Made by a program: the position numbers and the translations under genes
Shown: positions 38,501 to 41,332 of the stretch, one piece after another
How positions within the stretch are numbered: position 1 is the first letter of the stretch
Layout: the number at the start of each line of letters is the position of its first letter
Source: a virus
DNA: 41,332 nucleotides
Virus record (IMG/VR): IMGVR_UViG_3300032085_000170
Span: 1 to 41,332 of that record
Direction: 5' to 3' (one strand)
The notes under the pieces: model-generated
What the model was told of the DNA's origin: nothing
Database searches by the model: none
Seen by the model: the letters and a program-made list of their open reading frames with translations, nothing else

Positions 38501-39377
38501 AGAGCTTGGCCTTCAATTAGGTGGTCAAGCAATCAGAGATATGGAGAATGTAACTGAACAAAGTATTTATGTTTTTGCAGAGTCTGTTTTAAGAGAAGCT
38601 CAAGATAAAGATTACATTGGTGTAGTTGACGCAGTGATTGGACCTTTTGTAGCACGTGCTGGTCAGGGTCTTACTAGACACGTAGAACCAGTCAACGAGT
38701 TTTACAAATTGTTTACTGATCAAAGTGGCGCACCTGATTTAAACATGGTTCCATACGAGTACCAAGGTTACATAAAATATATTGATGGTTTGGTTGGGGG
38801 AGTAACACCTTTTGGATCAGAAGAAACATACTCTGATTTACCAAAAAAACTTGATACATTTGGTAAACCAAAGCCTACAAGTGTAGGCAAACAAATTATG
38901 TTTAGGCAATCAGGGGAACCTATCTCTGCAGAAATGATGATGAATGCTGCAGGTATGCCTAGTTGGAAAGCTACAAAGTTTGATGGCCCTGCTATTGTCA
39001 AAAGAAAAATGCAAAGCTTGGTCAACCCTTACTTTGAAGTAGCTGCTATAAAATATCTAAATAAATATCCTGACTTCTTTGAGATGGAACAAAAGAAAAA
39101 AGCACAGATTGTGGCTGATATGCAGAAAGAAGTTCAAGGTAATGTTAAAGCTTTGTTTGAGGATGGACACATGCCACAAAGTTTAACTATGCTTAGAGAT
39201 TTATCTAAACCTAGCAATAAAAAGAAGGCCCTAGAAGCAATGAAATTTCTAGGGATTACTGGTAGTTTAGAGGATGTGTACAAAAGAGAAGACGCATTGT
39301 CAAAATTAAACTTAATTAATGTCCTTATACAAAAGGATAATTATAGATCAATAATTCAAGGCTTCGGCCTAGACTAA
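35577..39377 (+). CDS. Largest internal core protein (T7 gp16-like position)
   Basis: A 1266-residue protein, last gene of the rightward operon. The N-terminus carries three near-copies of a 9-mer, TLESILGLT (4-12), TLEDILGIK (30-38) and TLEDILNLT (57-65), spaced 26-27 residues by Pro/Glu-rich linkers. The rest is largely helical with Ala-rich, possibly membrane-active stretches (AAATAVIAPAIVDGGITMGA near 296-315). Length and position match the large ejected core proteins that form a channel across the envelope. No transglycosylase motif is apparent; wall cutting may be left to the GH19-like protein. It converges with the leftward gene at 39374. Confidence 0.75.
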   Translation: MADTLESILGLTETTTTVMPESVVEEENNTLEDILGIKPIIPAAEPASPQVAPSINTLEDILNLTPEVATRKVVPQGPQSSLFIDLDKHFAEKYNNKPLIKEDIISDPDLIEVMTSAMEARFKPAGLLKKGYKAATATAGGTIGGLDRDYRSMSPEDLFETYQNYQRSLAGLQTVTVANESVYGINADDITRAKLGAGYRLFNQMDNAFTGEGSWAEAADATGDYLRAGLHDPSTLFGIGFGRLLSVGTTKATGLALRTLAQTTYRKLLKAQLAKGAALPAAKQAARVSLGRRAAATAVIAPAIVDGGITMGADVAYQMQLIRTDAQETYSRYQTGFAALGSMVLPSLVLTKEGIKTLRAKGKLTPDFARYIDLDLTLGKLDPKKAMAHVKAKLSPSMGGIFTAVDANFGTIRGSTRPVDFKVWDDAKQDASGTLSQLGGKMGDNELTTQFFRRFFFGDDSQNLKGYAQVLEEAGFQVHPSMREDGKISGIYGQTISWLDDDVVKRITTQYENTIGRPIGLGKTSKELSKQFIQIQSGSGAALNVSSILGQISGGKLTAAEKLSAMAGKYHKGGDKPKRMQFGLSVYKRLLTSHLSTTGANLKGFKQLVTLNNLSDFATSAINFSQSGAFKLIGNTTKAEKYYNRGWGSFAGAIRRGYSVVSPDIEMAYARKYFNLDPKTREALFRDVAGDGGAFDSIKQFNLDPNNKIYKGVDGYTKAMQTLSLARVQDDITKTWTFGNNMNQAIMREYGITPEQFFKGEWKSGQVSKEAVHLAMGEKRFLTDVAEKALFRTQRETASVNWSRLETDIGFGFRTIAEGVETLTNKSPVGFIVPFGSFLNTTLATAADLTGVNAMRMAMMRATGKEIDFVTREGSEILGKTIVGYSTIGLATYGLSDTDTDMLPHEQKNTAAYRVKNGLAYNQQVLNDGSIADVRYDWPNSTIQLTAQILAHATMGEFDNLTSLNFDKVPADLLTELGLQLGGQAIRDMENVTEQSIYVFAESVLREAQDKDYIGVVDAVIGPFVARAGQGLTRHVEPVNEFYKLFTDQSGAPDLNMVPYEYQGYIKYIDGLVGGVTPFGSEETYSDLPKKLDTFGKPKPTSVGKQIMFRQSGEPISAEMMMNAAGMPSWKATKFDGPAIVKRKMQSLVNPYFEVAAIKYLNKYPDFFEMEQKKKAQIVADMQKEVQGNVKALFEDGHMPQSLTMLRDLSKPSNKKKALEAMKFLGITGSLEDVYKREDALSKLNLINVLIQKDNYRSIIQGFGLD
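39356..39373. terminator. UUCG-type hairpin at the convergent operon ends
   Basis: AGGC (39359-39362) and GCCT (39367-39370) close a TTCG tetraloop, and two further pairs lie beyond an A-A mismatch. It overlaps the last codons of the core protein gene just before the overlapping stop codons of the two operons. No U-run follows either way, so any termination would be weak or factor-assisted. Confidence 0.35.
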
Positions 39378-39580
39378 CCACACTCATCCTCTAACATAAA
39401 GTCTGCCCACTCATATGCTGAACGCCTTACCTCAGACATATTTAAAGCCCCTCTACTATTCGAAAGTATTCCAGCAAGAGCTTGTCCTGCTAGATACCTT
39501 CGGGCAGTGAGGGGTTTTATCATGTCTGGGTTACGCTTCTTGCGTGTGTATTTTTTAGCTTCCTGTTCTAGATTGCTCAT
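39374..39580 (-). CDS. Small basic hypothetical protein
   Basis: A 68-residue protein starting MSNLEQEAKKYTRKKRNPDM. Basic N-terminus, helical centre (TARRYLAGQALAGILSNSRG) and an acidic end. Its stop overlaps the core protein's stop by four bases on the other strand. The start lies inside the preceding 55-residue gene. Last gene of the leftward operon as far as seen. No family recognised. Confidence 0.6.
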   Translation of the reverse strand: MSNLEQEAKKYTRKKRNPDMIKPLTARRYLAGQALAGILSNSRGALNMSEVRRSAYEWADFMLEDECG

Positions 39581-39722
39581 ACTGTTTTACTTTTTCTAGG
39601 TTCTTGAAATACTCGGTGTTGAAACCGAACTCCCAATCTTTGTTAGGTCGTGTATCTATTTTGTAGGGATTACCTAACTTGCCTTTAATAAAAGCTTCTC
39701 TGCCCTGATCGTATGGCTTCAT
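39555..39722 (-). CDS. 55-residue protein resembling ribosome modulation factor/CrpP-type
   Basis: The frame encodes MKPYDQGREAFIKGKLGNPY followed by KIDTRPNKDWEFGFNTEYFK and NLEKVKQYEQSRTGS. The spacing GREAF-x3-G-x2-NPY then W-x2-GF is like the ribosome modulation factor / CrpP small-protein fold (G..A...G....CPY....W..GW). That likeness is by eye. The ATG overlaps the upstream stop (ATGA), a strong sign of coupling. If correct it might act on ribosomes or stress responses in the infected cell. Confidence 0.6.
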   Translation of the reverse strand: MKPYDQGREAFIKGKLGNPYKIDTRPNKDWEFGFNTEYFKNLEKVKQYEQSRTGS

Positions 39723-39967
39723 TCTTTTTCTACCTCACTGATAAGTCTATCTAAGTACCAACGTGCTTTCTTCAAGTCTTCTAAGCCATTCTTGTAAGGC
39801 CATCGCCAAAGATACTTGAAAGAGTTTTGCCAGCAGTATGCTTCATGTGCGCTGACAGGTGCATCCTCAGCCATAGCTTGCATAGCATCAATACATTCAA
39901 TACCTGCTGCATTATAATGGGGTGGATGTTCTACCATATCCACAGCCAACTCTTTCCATTTAGCCAT
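39719..39967 (-). CDS. DUF3310 family protein
   Basis: An 82-residue protein. HPPHYNAAGIECIDAMQAM then FKYLWRWPYKNGLEDLKKAR and WYLDRLISEVEKE match the DUF3310 pattern (H..HY...GIE.I......F..G...KYL.R...K.....DL.KA.WYL..L). In T7 the family includes gp1.7, reported as a nucleotide kinase. Beside a ribonucleotide reductase, a role in nucleotide supply is plausible. The start lies inside the previous gene's end. Confidence 0.85.
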   Translation of the reverse strand: MAKWKELAVDMVEHPPHYNAAGIECIDAMQAMAEDAPVSAHEAYCWQNSFKYLWRWPYKNGLEDLKKARWYLDRLISEVEKE

Positions 39968-40424
39968 TGTTGTTCTCTTTCTCTAGTACAATTAGTTCTG
40001 CGTTAGTATAGGGGATGTGGAAGAACTGCTCACCTTTCTGTATGTATCTACCCTTAGCTTCTTTGAGACTCTCTTTAGTCAAGCAAGTATCCTTGATGCG
40101 CCAGCATTGCTTCATATCTTTACGGAAGATATAGAAATTTAGTACACCATTAGCACCATCATACTTGTCTAATAATCTCTGCTTCCTTTCTGGAATCCTA
40201 ATCTCTGCCCAATGTGTAGGCCAGTCACCATCCCATGCTACCTTTACCTCTGCCTCATTGAAGTAAGTGTAGTCATCTTTCTGTGACACTACATCTACAT
40301 AATAGTTTTCTTCTGTGTTTACAATGGTGTGTCCTTTTTGCTCAAGTAAAGTTACAAGTTTGTCCTTAGCAGCAGCATCATATGCTTCATACAATGCTCT
40401 GTTAAAACGTTTTCTTACAGCCAT
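39960..40424 (-). CDS. Hypothetical protein, possible nuclease-like fold
   Basis: A 154-residue protein starting MAVRKRFNRALYEAYDAAAK. Residues about 50-80 (YTYFNEAEVKVAWDGDWPTH then WAEIRIPERKQRLLDKY) have an acidic-x-x-E-x-K spacing that recalls PD-(D/E)xK nucleases, but the motif is incomplete by eye. The end contains FFHIPYTNAELIVLEKENNN. Similar proteins accompany phage replication genes. AAGGAAC precedes the start, which overlaps the upstream stop (TAATG). Function uncertain. Confidence 0.65.
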   Translation of the reverse strand: MAVRKRFNRALYEAYDAAAKDKLVTLLEQKGHTIVNTEENYYVDVVSQKDDYTYFNEAEVKVAWDGDWPTHWAEIRIPERKQRLLDKYDGANGVLNFYIFRKDMKQCWRIKDTCLTKESLKEAKGRYIQKGEQFFHIPYTNAELIVLEKENNNG

Positions 40425-40648
40425 TAAGATTTAGTTCCTTGTTTAAATAGAGGTAGAGAAAAACACTGGCTTACAGCCTTGGCATTTTCATTTGGTCTTG
40501 TGTTGTACAAGCGTAGCATATCATACTCTCGCCACTCTTGGCAAGACTCTTCGGTTAAAAAAGCAAGGTTAGTTGCATGTACTATAAACTTATCTTCTTT
40601 TGCAGGGGCTGAACCCATTGCCATAACTACTACGTAAACCCAAATCAT
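40424..40648 (-). CDS. Exported small two-cysteine protein, similar to 5885-6076 product
   Basis: I place the start at the ATG at 40648, which has AGGAG seven bases upstream, not at the in-frame GTG at 40681. The 74-residue product begins with a signal-like helix (MIWVYVVVMAMGSAPAKE). Cys36 and Cys62 lie in FLTEESC and AVSQCFSLP. The soluble part aligns with the protein after the endolysin (F-x3-E-x-C, R-x-Y-x-T, A-[IV]-[AS]-x-C). A periplasmic disulfide-bonded hairpin is likely. It is downstream of the ribonucleotide reductase in the leftward operon. Confidence 0.65.
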   Translation of the reverse strand: MIWVYVVVMAMGSAPAKEDKFIVHATNLAFLTEESCQEWREYDMLRLYNTRPNENAKAVSQCFSLPLFKQGTKS

Positions 40649-40698
40649 TTTAGTTCTCCTTGTTTGGAGCAGTTTAGCCACATACTCAGGTGGTTACT

Positions 40699-41332
40699 TT
40701 AAGTGATGTCTACCATTTCACACACATCCCCAGTACATGCCATCGTCTGCATCCCTGATGTATTATCTTCTTGTTCGTATGATGATAGCTTAGTCCAATC
40801 AATCTTAACAGGTGATGCATCTACCATGTTGTAGAAATCTTCTTTTGTACATTCTTGATATGGTGCCTGTTGATATGTGTGTTCATTGAAAGGTAGGAAC
40901 GACACACCACTCATCTCATCAAAGTGTTTGTACACAAATGCCCCTACCTCAAACCATTCATCAGGTTTGACATTGATAGTAACACTAGGTTTATGCTCAC
41001 ACCAATGACGTTGATACATCAACCACATCTCTAGTTGTTCTAAGGCTGTCATGTCAGCAGTATGAATTGCACCCATAGGAGACTGCATAGGAAAACTAAA
41101 CACTGTGGTAGCATCAGGCTTCATAACGTCAGGCTCGTTGGGTATACCCTGATCAACCATGAACTGAGTTAGTGGGTCTTTATTATCTCCACGCACAGTA
41201 CGGATATAATAGGGACTGTGACGAGCATGAATCCCAGAAGCTGAGTCAACCAGTTGGGAAACTGTTCCACTGGGCTTGACACAAGTAATAGCAGTGCTAT
41301 GAGGGATACCAAGACGGTCAGCCCACTCAGCG
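40699..41332 (-). CDS. nrdJ: Class II (B12-dependent) ribonucleotide reductase, C-terminal part
   Basis: The frame is open to the right edge and shows 210 residues. CVKPSGTVSQLVDSASGIHA then RHSPYYIRTVRGDN is the conserved barrel segment of adenosylcobalamin-dependent reductases, followed by PSVTINVKPDEW and GVSFLPFNEHTYQQAPYQEC. The end ACTGDVC has the CxxxxC pair that in the Lactobacillus enzyme re-reduces the active site with thioredoxin. It makes deoxyribonucleotides for phage DNA. B12 dependence ties the phage to a B12-containing host. The start lies outside the window. Confidence 0.95.
   Translation of the reverse strand, partial: AEWADRLGIPHSTAITCVKPSGTVSQLVDSASGIHARHSPYYIRTVRGDNKDPLTQFMVDQGIPNEPDVMKPDATTVFSFPMQSPMGAIHTADMTALEQLEMWLMYQRHWCEHKPSVTINVKPDEWFEVGAFVYKHFDEMSGVSFLPFNEHTYQQAPYQECTKEDFYNMVDASPVKIDWTKLSSYEQEDNTSGMQTMACTGDVCEMVDIT

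Noticed and set aside
1-41332. Lysogeny functions, insertion sequences or retron/DGR elements
   Set aside because: No integrase, excisionase, repressor with clear operator pair, transposase or reverse transcriptase was found on either strand within the window.

Overview
The window is a large part of a tailed-phage genome with short-tail (podovirus) architecture. It contains terminase small and large subunits, a portal, a scaffold, an HK97-type coat protein, two T7 gp11/gp12-like tail-tube proteins, a fibre block, and large internal virion proteins with a cell-wall hydrolase. There is no tape-measure, sheath or integrase gene. The C-terminal part of a class II (B12-dependent) ribonucleotide reductase runs off the right edge. 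A podovirus with this enzyme, a DUF3310 protein and many marine-phage small proteins fits the SIO1/cobavirus-like phages of marine Rhodobacteraceae. That placement is an inference from gene content; I could not search databases.

Layout. (1) 1-2308: small, tightly overlapping leftward genes of mostly unknown function, interrupted at 1343-1798 by a non-coding stretch full of stem-loops, one of which folds like a tRNA cloverleaf. (2) 2309-4023: a 1.7 kb divergent control region with a 14-bp tandem repeat, at least ten copies of CTTTAAG/CTTAAAG, palindromes, G-tracts and two near-consensus sigma70 promoters pointing right. It is a candidate replication origin and control switch. (3) 4024-6076: small proteins and lysis functions (two holin candidates, an M15 endopeptidase). 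(4) 6131-9366: virion-like and small very basic proteins, several with a repeated GG-motif, plus a DUF1127 gene. (5) 9363-20422: packaging and head genes. The coat gene has its own strong promoter followed at once by a long 5'-terminal RNA hairpin. (6) 20509-29572: tail tube and a cassette of mosaic fibre/adhesin genes. (7) 29572-39377: small membrane proteins and the internal (ejected) proteins, including a GH19-like lysozyme and a 1266-residue core protein. (8) 39374-41332: leftward metabolic genes ending in the ribonucleotide reductase.

The rightward late operon and the leftward operon diverge at about 2.3-4.0 kb and converge at 39374-39377, where their stop codons overlap. If the genome is circular or circularly permuted, the leftward genes at both ends form one operon read from the control region through position 1 and round to 39.4 kb, with the DNA replication genes lying outside this window.

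The most unusual items are: a 1178-residue virion protein with a zincin-like HELQH metallopeptidase and a C-terminal CFI-box-like domain; short linear motifs shared by many virion-module proteins (GG motif, GLxARPQ tail, triplicated TLEDILG); a pair of similar membrane-anchored two-cysteine proteins, one in each operon; the cloverleaf-like RNA; and the repeated operator-like element that lies near promoters facing both ways.
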